From Blastocatellia bacterium (GTDB taxonomy: Bacteria > Acidobacteriota > Blastocatellia > UBA7656 > JADIYM01), in the NCBI GenBank assembly GCA_016705245.1, contig JADIYM010000019.1:1-64000 (forward strand): 64,000 bases of DNA, read 5' to 3'. Under the pieces are notes generated by a model, which did no database searches, was not told the DNA's origin, and worked only from the letters and a program-made list of their open reading frames with translations. Within the stretch, counting starts at the first letter, position 1. Each line of letters starts with the position of its first letter. Shown piece after piece: positions 46,081-53,979 of the stretch. A program made the translations under genes and the position numbers.

Positions 46081-46638
46081 TTACTTGGCGCGCTCCAGGT
46101 ATCGGCCTTCGTTCGGGTCGACCCGGATGATGTCTCCCTGCTTGACGAACGGCGGGACCATGACCGTGACTCCGGTCGAGAGCTTTGCTGGCTTGTTAGA
46201 GTTCGACGCCGTCGCACCCTTCAACTCGGGCTCGGTCTCAACGACCTCGAGCTCGATGACGGGCGGAAGCTCGATTCCGATCGGCGTGCCGTCGAAAAAC
46301 TCAACCTGGATCTTCAGGCTCTCGGTCAGGTATCCGACCGCATCTCCGAGTTGCTCTTCGTTGAGGCCGATCTGCTCGTAGGACTCGGTGTTCATGAAGT
46401 AGTAGAGGTCGCCGTCGGCGTAGAGGTACTCCATGTCGTGCTGCTCGATCGTCGCGCGCTCGACGCTTTCGGTCGCGCTGAATCGCGTCTCCAGGCTCGT
46501 CCCGGTCCTAAGTCCACGGAGTTTGCACTGGACGAACGCACGGAGGTTTCCGGGGGTGCGGTGCTGAAAGTCGAGCACACGGTACGGCTCGCCGTTGTAG
46601 ATGATGATGTGTCCCCGGCGTATCGCGTTCGCATTCAT
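46081..46638 (-). CDS. efp: Elongation factor P (Asn at the tip position)
   Basis: 185 residues; ATG 46638 with GAGG a few nucleotides upstream, and the KOW, central and OB domains are all present (GEPYRVLDFQ, VEFFDGTPIGIELPPVIELEV, VMVPPFVKQGDIIRVDPNEG). EF-P relieves ribosome stalling on polyproline. The domain I loop reads HRTPGNLRAF: the residue equal to E. coli Lys34 is Asn31, so the usual lysyl, hypusine-like or rhamnosyl modification is not possible at this position. Confidence 0.95.
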   Translation of the reverse strand: MNANAIRRGHIIIYNGEPYRVLDFQHRTPGNLRAFVQCKLRGLRTGTSLETRFSATESVERATIEQHDMEYLYADGDLYYFMNTESYEQIGLNEEQLGDAVGYLTESLKIQVEFFDGTPIGIELPPVIELEVVETEPELKGATASNSNKPAKLSTGVTVMVPPFVKQGDIIRVDPNEGRYLERAK

Positions 46639-46805
46639 GGAAAAAGTACCTCGTCGGATGAACGTCGTGTCATTTGGTGCCCGAAAGCAACCGGGGAGGA
46701 TACGCGTCACCCTCTCGAGGGTCAAGCCGGGCAACGCTTCGGCAATCCGCAGGAATCTCCACTTTCGAACCGATCGAACACGGCGCCACCTCGCCATGGG
46801 TCAGC

Positions 46806-46835
46806 TTGCCTGACCCGGGGTCAGCGGTGTATCTT
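46806..46835 (+). promoter_or_regulatory. Candidate promoter with palindrome in the spacer
   Basis: TTGCCT (46806-46811), 18-bp spacer, TATCTT (46830-46835), with the 13-nt palindrome TGACCCGGGGTCA (46811-46823) in the spacer, as expected for a repressor operator. It precedes the penicillin-binding gene at 46898. Confidence 0.35.
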
Positions 46836-46897
46836 CTGGCCACGCTTTTCGTTTCGATTCGCCAATCACGGATAAGGGTTACGGGCCACTGAACTTC

Positions 46898-48178
46898 ATG
46901 TTGAAACGACTTTGTGTCGCTTCGCTCGTCTTCGCTCTGGCGATTGGCGTGCTTCCGGTCGGACCGCCCTCAGTTGACGCGAAATCCGCGCCGAAACGCG
47001 CGAAGTCGTCGAAGGCAAAACCGCCGTCGAAGAGTCGCTCAGCGAAATCGACGAAGGCCGGGAAGTCGAAGAAGTCTTCGAAGCGCGACAACGTCGCTCG
47101 CAAGGGCAAGGGCAAGCTATCGAAGAAGGAGCGCGATCGAATCGCGCGCGCGGCGGCCGAGGCGCGGCGGCGCGAGCTCGCTAGGCTCGCAGCGATCCGG
47201 CGGTTCGACCAGGCGCTCGTCGAAGCCGCGAAAGCCAACATCTCTCGTGACGACCTGCGTGGTGAGGACCCCTTCGTAAGGCAGGCAGCGATTACGGCTC
47301 TCGGCAATCGATCCGGGACCGTTGTCGTGATGGACCCGAATTCTGGGCGCGTACTCTCGATCGTCAATCAGCACATGGCGGTTTCCAATGCGATCAAGCC
47401 CTGCTCGACGATCAAGCCAGTCGTCGCGCTGGCCGCATTATCCGAGAACCTGATGCCGGAGTCGGACGTGCGGGTGCTTCGCGCCTGCAACTGCGAGATC
47501 GACATGGATGATGCGCTGGCCTACTCGAACAACGAGTACTTCCAGCAACTTGGCCGTCAGATGGGCCTCGAGAAGCTGACGTCGTATGCGCGAAAGTACG
47601 GGTTCGGCGAACGCTCCGGGATCAACCTACCTGGAGAGATTGCTGGAGTGCTGCCATCGACCGTACCTGGTGATGGGCTCGGTCGTGTCGCGAGCCACGG
47701 AGACGGCATCGGCATCACGGCCATCCAGCTCGCCACGTTCATCTCGTGCATTGCCAACGGGGGTTCGCTGTACCAGCCTCAGGTGATCTCGCCGGGCAAG
47801 CCATTCACGCCGGTCCTTCGACGCCAGATCAAGCTCGATCCCAAGTACCGTCGCGCCGTCCTTGACGGCATGGTCGACGCCGTCGAGGTCGGCACCGCCC
47901 GGCGAGCCCGCGACGCCGGCGAGTCCATTGCCGGCAAGACCGGCACGTGCATCGGTCACGGCTCGTGGATCGGCCTGTTCGGCTCGTACTCTCAGGTCGA
48001 CAACCCCAACCTCGTGGTCGTCGTGATCACACGCGGCTCAACGGCGCGTGGAAAATATGCGGCCGACATCGCTGGCGACGTATATCGCCTCGTGTCGTCG
48101 CGCTATGGCAACACGGCGCACCGTCCGCGACGAGTCGGAGACGACGACGGCGACACGCCGACCCTGACGAACCGGTGA
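46898..48178 (+). CDS. Penicillin-binding transpeptidase-domain protein
   Basis: 426 residues. Signal peptide 1-28, then a Lys/Ser-rich disordered segment (residues 29-95) and a transpeptidase domain with active Ser170 (PCSTIKP, SxxK), SNN (the SxN motif, YSNNEYF) and KTG (AGKTGTC). No transglycosylase domain and no PASTA, so a short class B-like D,D-transpeptidase that cross-links peptidoglycan. The Lys-rich segment may bind anionic wall polymers. The stop overlaps the next start, GTGA. Confidence 0.88.
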   Translation: MLKRLCVASLVFALAIGVLPVGPPSVDAKSAPKRAKSSKAKPPSKSRSAKSTKAGKSKKSSKRDNVARKGKGKLSKKERDRIARAAAEARRRELARLAAIRRFDQALVEAAKANISRDDLRGEDPFVRQAAITALGNRSGTVVVMDPNSGRVLSIVNQHMAVSNAIKPCSTIKPVVALAALSENLMPESDVRVLRACNCEIDMDDALAYSNNEYFQQLGRQMGLEKLTSYARKYGFGERSGINLPGEIAGVLPSTVPGDGLGRVASHGDGIGITAIQLATFISCIANGGSLYQPQVISPGKPFTPVLRRQIKLDPKYRRAVLDGMVDAVEVGTARRARDAGESIAGKTGTCIGHGSWIGLFGSYSQVDNPNLVVVVITRGSTARGKYAADIAGDVYRLVSSRYGNTAHRPRRVGDDDGDTPTLTNR

Positions 48179-49713
48179 GGTACGGCCCGACGGTTCCTCG
48201 ATTTCGGTCGTGCCTGGCTATCGCGCTCGGCGTCGTCCTGACGCCTGCGTTCGCTGCCGGGCAGACGGGAGGGTCCGCCGCGGCGACGGCTCCGGCGGCC
48301 GCGCCGACACGCCTCGAGGAACGCGTGGCTTCCATTGCCGACGCTCCGACGTTTCGTGCCGCCCGGTGGGGAGTCTATGCCGTCGATCTCGAGTCCGGAG
48401 CGACGGTCGTCTCGATCGACGCGGGCCGGCGATTCCTCCCCGCGTCGAATCAGAAGCTCTACTCTACTGCCCTTGCACTCGCGAAACTCGGGCCGTCGTA
48501 TCGATGGCGGACGAGCGTTTACGCGGCATCGCGGCCCGATGACTCGGGTCGTCTCGCAGGTGATCTCGTGCTCTACGGCCGAGGTGATCCGTCGATTTCC
48601 GACACTTTCGGCGTGGGAATCGCGGCGAGGAAAGTCGATGAGCTGGCCGATCGCATCGCCGCGTCTGGTGTGAAGCGCGTTTCAGGAAATCTCGTCGCTG
48701 ACGAGAGCTACTTCTCCGGCAAGCGATTCGGCTTTGGCTGGGAGTGGAACGACCTGCAGTGGGGTTATGGCGCCGAGGTCAGTGCCCTTTCGATCGGTGA
48801 CAACGTGGTCTCGCTGCGGGTCGTGCCCGCTGCAAAGCCCGGCGATCCGTGCACGGTTACCCTTGGTGCCGCCAACGCTTATGTTCGCGCGACGAACCGG
48901 ACGAAGACTTCCGCTAAACAAGGACTCAACGACCTCGGCGTATACCGTGCGGAAGGCTCGAACGCGATCGACGTCTTCGGCCACATGCCGGCCGACGCGG
49001 TGCCTTTCGAGGAGTTTGTCGCCGTCCACGATCCTGCAGGGTACTTCGGCGCGCTCCTTCGTGACTCGCTGCTCAAGCGAAACGTGGTGATCGAAGGCCG
49101 TACGGTCGTCGCCGACGCTCGCGCTCGCGACATCGCGCCGTTTCCCGTCGACAAGGCAGTCGAGCTCGCCTGGGTCGAATCCGAGCCCCTTTCGAGCGTC
49201 GTCCGGGCGACGAACAAGGATAGCCAGAACCTCTTCGCGGAACTGCTTTTGCGCACCGTCGGACGCGTGGCGGGACCTTCGACCGAAACGACGTCCGAGG
49301 CCGCCGGCATCAAGGTATTGCTCGAGTACCTCGCGGCGTCGGGCATCGACGTTGCACCTCTCCTTTTCAATGACGGATCCGGGCTCTCTCGGCAGAATCT
49401 CGTCACGCCCGAAGCCACGGTCAAGCTGCTCGCCTACGCGCGCAAGCAGCCTTACGGCGACGTGCTCTTTTCGTCGCTGCCGGAGGCCGGTGTCGACGGC
49501 ACGCTCGAGCGGCGATTCCGCGACACGGCGGGAGTGAGTCGCATCCGCGCGAAGACCGGCTCGCTCGGCGACGTTTCGGCCCTGGCGGGATTCGGACTGA
49601 CGCGATCGGGGCGCACGATCGTTTTCGCGGTAATGGTCAACAACATGCCTGGGGAGCGGAAGGCGGTTCGCACGGCGATCGACGCCATCGTGCTTGCACT
49701 TCTCGACGATTGA
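48175..49713 (+). CDS. dacB: D-alanyl-D-alanine carboxypeptidase/endopeptidase (PBP4 family)
   Basis: 512 residues. GTG 48175 overlaps the preceding stop. A signal peptide runs through AFAAGQ; active Ser91 in ASNQKLYS (SxxK), SQN (SxN, NKDSQNLFAELL) and KTG (RAKTGSLGDVSAL), with PBP4-type inserted domain between. Trims or cleaves cross-links of periplasmic peptidoglycan. Paired with the transpeptidase gene, forming a wall-remodelling operon. Confidence 0.93.
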   Translation: MRYGPTVPRFRSCLAIALGVVLTPAFAAGQTGGSAAATAPAAAPTRLEERVASIADAPTFRAARWGVYAVDLESGATVVSIDAGRRFLPASNQKLYSTALALAKLGPSYRWRTSVYAASRPDDSGRLAGDLVLYGRGDPSISDTFGVGIAARKVDELADRIAASGVKRVSGNLVADESYFSGKRFGFGWEWNDLQWGYGAEVSALSIGDNVVSLRVVPAAKPGDPCTVTLGAANAYVRATNRTKTSAKQGLNDLGVYRAEGSNAIDVFGHMPADAVPFEEFVAVHDPAGYFGALLRDSLLKRNVVIEGRTVVADARARDIAPFPVDKAVELAWVESEPLSSVVRATNKDSQNLFAELLLRTVGRVAGPSTETTSEAAGIKVLLEYLAASGIDVAPLLFNDGSGLSRQNLVTPEATVKLLAYARKQPYGDVLFSSLPEAGVDGTLERRFRDTAGVSRIRAKTGSLGDVSALAGFGLTRSGRTIVFAVMVNNMPGERKAVRTAIDAIVLALLDD

Positions 49714-49735
49714 GCCCGCTCACTCCCGCGTCCGC

Positions 49736-49764
49736 TTTTCACAACTGGCGCATCGTCGTACAAT
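49736..49764 (+). promoter_or_regulatory. Promoter of the Ser/Thr kinase gene
   Basis: TTTTCA (49736-49741), a 17-bp spacer and TACAAT (49759-49764), only 12 nt before ATG 49777, so a leader of about 6 nt. Confidence 0.45.
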
Positions 49765-49776
49765 CGCTCCACCGCG

Positions 49777-51570
49777 ATGCAGAATGACGTCTCGAGGCTA
49801 TGTTCGTCGTGCCAGCGACAGGTTCCGGTAACTGTCGACTTCTGTCCGTTCGACGGGACGCCGGTACGTGATTCGCAGCCACTCCCTTCGAAGGATTCGA
49901 GTTCTGCCTCGGCGTCGTCTCCGCTCGAGACGACACCGGGAATGGATCCTTTCATCGGCTATGCGCTGCTCGACAGATACCTGCTGCTCGAGCGTGTAGG
50001 CCAGGGCGGATTCGCAACGGTTTATCGGGCCGAGAAGATGGGCGCCGGAACCCACGTCGCCGTGAAACTCGTCACGCAGGCTCGCCGAGGCGACGAAACC
50101 ATTGCGCGTCGATTCGAGCGCGAAGGCCAGATCCTTAACGCATTCTCGCATCCGAACGCTGTCGGAATGGTCGAGTGCGGTGTCACCGAAGAGGGACTCG
50201 GTTACATCGTCATGGAGTTCGTTGCGGGAGAGACGTTGCGTCACGTCATCGCGAACGAGTCGCCGCTCGCATTGCCGAGAGTCGAGGCCGTCCTTCTGCA
50301 GGTCGGCGCCGCGATCACAGCGGCACACGCGCACGGCATCGTGCACCGCGACCTGAAACCCGAGAACGTGATGATCGTCCAGACGCCGATGGGCGAGGTG
50401 CCCAAGGTCCTCGACTTCGGCGTGGCATCTCTCCGGACCGCGGAAGGGGCCGAAGGCAGGATCACCGCCAAGGACCTGATCGTCGGCACGCCGAGATATC
50501 TGGCACCCGAGGCGCTCATCGAAGGCGTCCAGACAGCAGCGTCGGATGTTTATTCGCTCGGCATCGTCGCCTACGAGATGTTGACCGGTCGAGTGCCGTT
50601 CGAGCCGTCGGTCGGCGAGAACTCCGTTGAAGTCGCGATTCGACTGGCGAAGCAGCAGCCACCGGCTCCGAGCGGTTTCAACGAACAGCTCTCCGAGGAG
50701 ATCGACGCGATCATCCTGCGTTGCCTGTCGCGCGACCCAGCCGAACGATTCGCCACGCCAACCGACTTTGCCGAAGCCGTCGCTCTGGCTGTGGAGAATG
50801 TCCTGGCCAGCTCGCCGTCGACGGATCCGCTCAGCCGGGCCATGCCTGCGCTTCGACCCGATCAGTTCGACGCTTTCGACGCGACAATCAAGGGAGTTCC
50901 GGCGATTCTGGACGAGCCTGCTCCGTCGAGGCCGGCCCCGGCACCTGCAACGGTCGTAGGAATGCCGGCCCTTCCTGTTTCTGCGCCACTGAAGGGAGAT
51001 TCGGTGGAAGCTTCGTCGTCCGTACTCATGATGCCCGCGCTCCCAAGCTCCAAGCTGCCTCCGGCCGCGCCGGCAACTGTAGTCGGAATGCCCGCCCTCC
51101 CGAGCTCAGCTCCTCGTCCCGACGTGCCCGACAGTGCCGCGACCATCGTCGGAATGCCGGCCTTGCCGAGCGCTCCTCTACGGCCCGATATTCCGGACGT
51201 TTCTGCGACCGTAGTCGGAATGCCGGCCATTCCAGGCGCTCCGCTTCGTCCCGACGTTCCGGACCCTGCGGCGACCGTCGTCGGAATGCCGGCGCTTCCG
51301 AGCGCTCCGCTTCGTCCGAACGTTCCCGATGCCGCAGCGACCGTAGTCGGAATGCCGGTACTGCCGCCGAATGCTGCCGGGCAGGGCGGTGTCGCGAGTG
51401 CCGCAGCCACGGTCGTAGGTATGCCGGTGCTGAACCAGAGCGCTCCGGTCACTCCTCAGTCGGCAGCCTCCGTCGAACCGCCCGCCGACCGATCGTTCAA
51501 CCCCATCGTGATCGTTGTCGCCGTCCTCGCATTGCTCGCGATCGTCGCTGCAATCCTCCTGTTCCGATAG
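49777..51570 (+). CDS. Zinc-ribbon Ser/Thr protein kinase with TVVGMP repeats and C-terminal membrane segment
   Basis: 597 residues. A zinc ribbon (CSSCQRQVPVTVDFCPFDG) opens the protein, then a Pro/Ser linker and a full Hanks-type kinase domain (about residues 60-330: VGQGGFATVYRAEKMG, VAVKLV, HRDLKPENVMI, DFGVAS, GTPRYLAPEA). The C-terminal tail carries about eight repeats of A-T-V/I-V-G-M-P-x-L/I-P separated by SAPLRPDVPD-type linkers, and ends in one membrane helix (IVIVVAVLALLAIVAAILLF), so it is a C-terminally anchored cytoplasmic kinase. The Thr in each repeat is a plausible phosphorylation site (inference). Confidence 0.88.
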   Translation: MQNDVSRLCSSCQRQVPVTVDFCPFDGTPVRDSQPLPSKDSSSASASSPLETTPGMDPFIGYALLDRYLLLERVGQGGFATVYRAEKMGAGTHVAVKLVTQARRGDETIARRFEREGQILNAFSHPNAVGMVECGVTEEGLGYIVMEFVAGETLRHVIANESPLALPRVEAVLLQVGAAITAAHAHGIVHRDLKPENVMIVQTPMGEVPKVLDFGVASLRTAEGAEGRITAKDLIVGTPRYLAPEALIEGVQTAASDVYSLGIVAYEMLTGRVPFEPSVGENSVEVAIRLAKQQPPAPSGFNEQLSEEIDAIILRCLSRDPAERFATPTDFAEAVALAVENVLASSPSTDPLSRAMPALRPDQFDAFDATIKGVPAILDEPAPSRPAPAPATVVGMPALPVSAPLKGDSVEASSSVLMMPALPSSKLPPAAPATVVGMPALPSSAPRPDVPDSAATIVGMPALPSAPLRPDIPDVSATVVGMPAIPGAPLRPDVPDPAATVVGMPALPSAPLRPNVPDAAATVVGMPVLPPNAAGQGGVASAAATVVGMPVLNQSAPVTPQSAASVEPPADRSFNPIVIVVAVLALLAIVAAILLFR

Positions 51571-51831
51571 GGGTGTCTGCGAGTTGGTGTAGCGATGGCC
51601 GGTCGGCACCAGCCCGATCTCGCGGCGACGCTGCTCATCACTTGGTGATTCCTGGCAGCAGAAACGCGACGCGGACAATCGTACGTCCGAATTCGATGCA
51701 GTCGTGTTGAACTTCACAAGCAACCGCAAACCCGATTCGCGAGTCTGAGGCGTAGTGGTTGTCGAGCCTGCCTCGCGATGGCGAGGTACGCTCGATCAGT
51801 GAGCGAAAAAATACTGTTGAGGAATCTCCTG

Positions 51832-52926
51832 ATGCGCGCGAAGTCCGTCACCACTCTCATTCCAGCTCTCGTTGCGGCGTTTCTTGTCACACCCGTCCTC
51901 GGTCAGGCCGGCACTGCGGCTGGCGATCCTGCCGCCGCGGCTGCCGCACCCGCACCAGCGCCTCCCGATACGATCGACATCACGGCAGTGGTTGAGACTG
52001 TCCCCGTCCCTGTTGGTGGCGATGCAGCCGACGATCCTGCCATCTGGGTCAATCCCAAGGATTCGACGAAGAGTCTCGTGATCGGGACGAACAAGCAGCT
52101 TGGGCTGCACGTCTATGATCTCGCCGGCAACGAAGTGCAGATGCTCCGCGACGGAAAGCTCAACAACGTCGACCTGCGCGACGGATTCAGGCTTGGAAAC
52201 CGTGTCGTCACCCTCGTGACCGCCGGCAATCGTTCAACGAATTCGATCTCGGTCTATGCGCTCGACGCCTCGACGATGCGGCTCGAGAACGTTGCCGCGC
52301 GAGTGATCGGCACGGCGCCAGCCTATGGTTCGTGCATGTACCGCAGCGAAAAGAGCGGAAAGCTCTACTACTTCCTCGCAAACAAGGTCGGCACGGTCGA
52401 GCAGTGGGAGCTCTTCGACAACGGCTCGAACAAGGTCGACGGCCGGCTAGTTCGCACGTTGAAGCTCGACAGCCAGCTCGAAGGCTGCGTGGCCGATGAT
52501 GAGCTCGGAATTCTGTATGTTGGCGAAGAGGCGACCGGTGTCTGGAAGCTCGGCGCCGAGCCCGATGCCGGAGACAAGCGAACGCCGATGGCCATGGTCT
52601 CTGGTGGACGAATCACCTTCGACGTTGAAGGGCTTGCGATCGCGAAAACCGGAGCGCGCAAGGGATTCCTGATTGTCTCCAGTCAGGGAAACAACACATA
52701 TGTCGTATTCCGTCGCGAAGGCGCGAATGAATACGTCCGCACCGTTCGCGTCGTTGACGGCATCAGCATCGACGGTACGTCGGACACGGACGGAATCGAC
52801 GTTACGACTGCCGATCTCGGTGGAAAGTTCAGGCACGGTATGCTCGTCGTTCAGGATGGCTTCAACGACAAGGGCTTCCAGAACTTCAAGTTCGTGCCGC
52901 TCGAGAAGGTCCTCGGGGACCGATAG
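51832..52926 (+). CDS. 3-phytase (beta-propeller phytase)
   Basis: About 364 residues from ATG 51832 (GAGGA 8 nt upstream), with a signal peptide; the frame is open to 51778. The mature protein has the beta-propeller phytase pattern DDPAIWVNPKDSTKSLVIGT, GLHVYDLAGNEVQML, VDLRDGF, LVTAGNRSTNSISVYAL, QLEGCVADDELGILYVGEE and GRITFDVEGLAIA. Hydrolyses inositol phosphates, Ca-dependent, outside the inner membrane. No pho-type operator was identified. Length is normal. Confidence 0.92.
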   Translation: MRAKSVTTLIPALVAAFLVTPVLGQAGTAAGDPAAAAAAPAPAPPDTIDITAVVETVPVPVGGDAADDPAIWVNPKDSTKSLVIGTNKQLGLHVYDLAGNEVQMLRDGKLNNVDLRDGFRLGNRVVTLVTAGNRSTNSISVYALDASTMRLENVAARVIGTAPAYGSCMYRSEKSGKLYYFLANKVGTVEQWELFDNGSNKVDGRLVRTLKLDSQLEGCVADDELGILYVGEEATGVWKLGAEPDAGDKRTPMAMVSGGRITFDVEGLAIAKTGARKGFLIVSSQGNNTYVVFRREGANEYVRTVRVVDGISIDGTSDTDGIDVTTADLGGKFRHGMLVVQDGFNDKGFQNFKFVPLEKVLGDR

Positions 52927-52951
52927 CGCGCCTCCCGGGAGGTGCGCGGAT

Positions 52952-53108
52952 GAGTCGACAGGATTCTCGGGATACATCGAGGATTCACAGGAAGTTGAAG
53001 GACTCGAGGCGATTCTTGTCGCCGTCCTGGCATACCGTTCTCCGGAACGGCTACCCAACATTCACGATTCCTGTGAATCCTCCGAGAATCCTGAAATCCT
53101 GTCCACTC
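52952..53108. repeat. Dispersed inverted repeat, CAGGATT family, copy 2
   Basis: Left arm GTCGACAGGATTCTCGGG and GAGGATTCACAGGAA (52952-52994) and right arm TTCCTGTGAATCC and AATCCTGTCCACTC (53063-53108). The outer segment GACAGGATT and its inverse CCTGTCCACT match the copy at 20336-20482. The palindrome GCGCGCCTCCCGGGAGGTGCGC (52927-52948) precedes it and may terminate the phytase transcript. Confidence 0.7.
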
Positions 53109-53131
53109 TCCCTCTCTCGCCAGCCAGCGGG

Positions 53132-53137
53132 TACAAT
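53132..53137 (+). promoter_or_regulatory. -10-like box of kdsA
   Basis: TACAAT 8 nt before ATG 53146; no clear -35. Like the guaA and kinase genes it predicts a leaderless message. Confidence 0.3.
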
Positions 53138-53145
53138 TCGGCGGC

Positions 53146-53979
53146 ATGCCGACCAACGTTACGTCGTTTGACATCGGACCCGTTCGCGCCGGCGGACCGG
53201 ACCTCTTCCTCGTCGCCGGACCTTGCGTGATCGAGAGCGAGCGCCACGCGCGGTCGATGGCAGAACGGATCGCGCGGATCGCCGCGGACGCCGGAGTGCC
53301 ATACGTCTTCAAGGCGTCGTTCGATAAGGCGAACCGTACTTCGATTTCGTCGTTCCGGGGTCCCGGCATCGAGGATGGACTGCGCATCCTGCAGTCGATC
53401 CAGCGCGACGTCGGTGTGCCGGTCCTGACCGATGTCCACGAAGTCTGGCAGGCCGAACGGGCCGGCGACGTCGTAGACGTACTCCAGATCCCCGCGTTTC
53501 TCTGCCGTCAGACGGATCTGCTGATCGCCGCGGCGAAAACAGGCCGGGCAGTGAACGTGAAGAAGGGGCAGTTCCTCGCGCCGTGGGACATGAAAAATGT
53601 CGTCGACAAGATGAGCGAGGCAGGCTGCGAGAGATTGTCGCTCACCGAGCGCGGGTCTTCATTCGGCTACAACGCGCTCGTCGTCGACATGCGCGGGTTT
53701 CCGATCATGCGCCGATTTGGCTGGCCAGTCGTCTATGACGTCACGCACAGCCTTCAGAAGCCGGGAGGTCTCGGCGGCGCCTCGGGCGGCGACTCTGAGT
53801 TCATCGAGTACCTTGCTCGCGCCGGCGTTGCGTGCGGTGTGGACGGCGTATTCATGGAAGTACACGACAACCCCGCCGCCGCGCTCAGCGACGGGCCGAA
53901 CGCCCTGCCGCTCGAAAGACTGGCTCCGCTGCTCGACTCGCTCACCCGAATCCATCGAATTGCTCGAGAGGTTGCATGA
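53146..53979 (+). CDS. kdsA: 3-deoxy-8-phosphooctulonate synthase (Kdo-8-phosphate synthase)
   Basis: 277 residues. Condenses phosphoenolpyruvate and D-arabinose 5-phosphate to Kdo-8-phosphate for lipopolysaccharide. Motifs: FLVAGPCVIESE, FKASFDKANRTS, GLRILQSIQRDVGVPVLTDVHE, VKKGQFLAPWDMKN and FGYNALVVDMRGFP. The Cys27 in AGPC is the metal ligand of the metal-dependent class (Asn in the metal-free class). The stop overlaps the next start in ATGA. Confidence 0.97.
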   Translation: MPTNVTSFDIGPVRAGGPDLFLVAGPCVIESERHARSMAERIARIAADAGVPYVFKASFDKANRTSISSFRGPGIEDGLRILQSIQRDVGVPVLTDVHEVWQAERAGDVVDVLQIPAFLCRQTDLLIAAAKTGRAVNVKKGQFLAPWDMKNVVDKMSEAGCERLSLTERGSSFGYNALVVDMRGFPIMRRFGWPVVYDVTHSLQKPGGLGGASGGDSEFIEYLARAGVACGVDGVFMEVHDNPAAALSDGPNALPLERLAPLLDSLTRIHRIAREVA

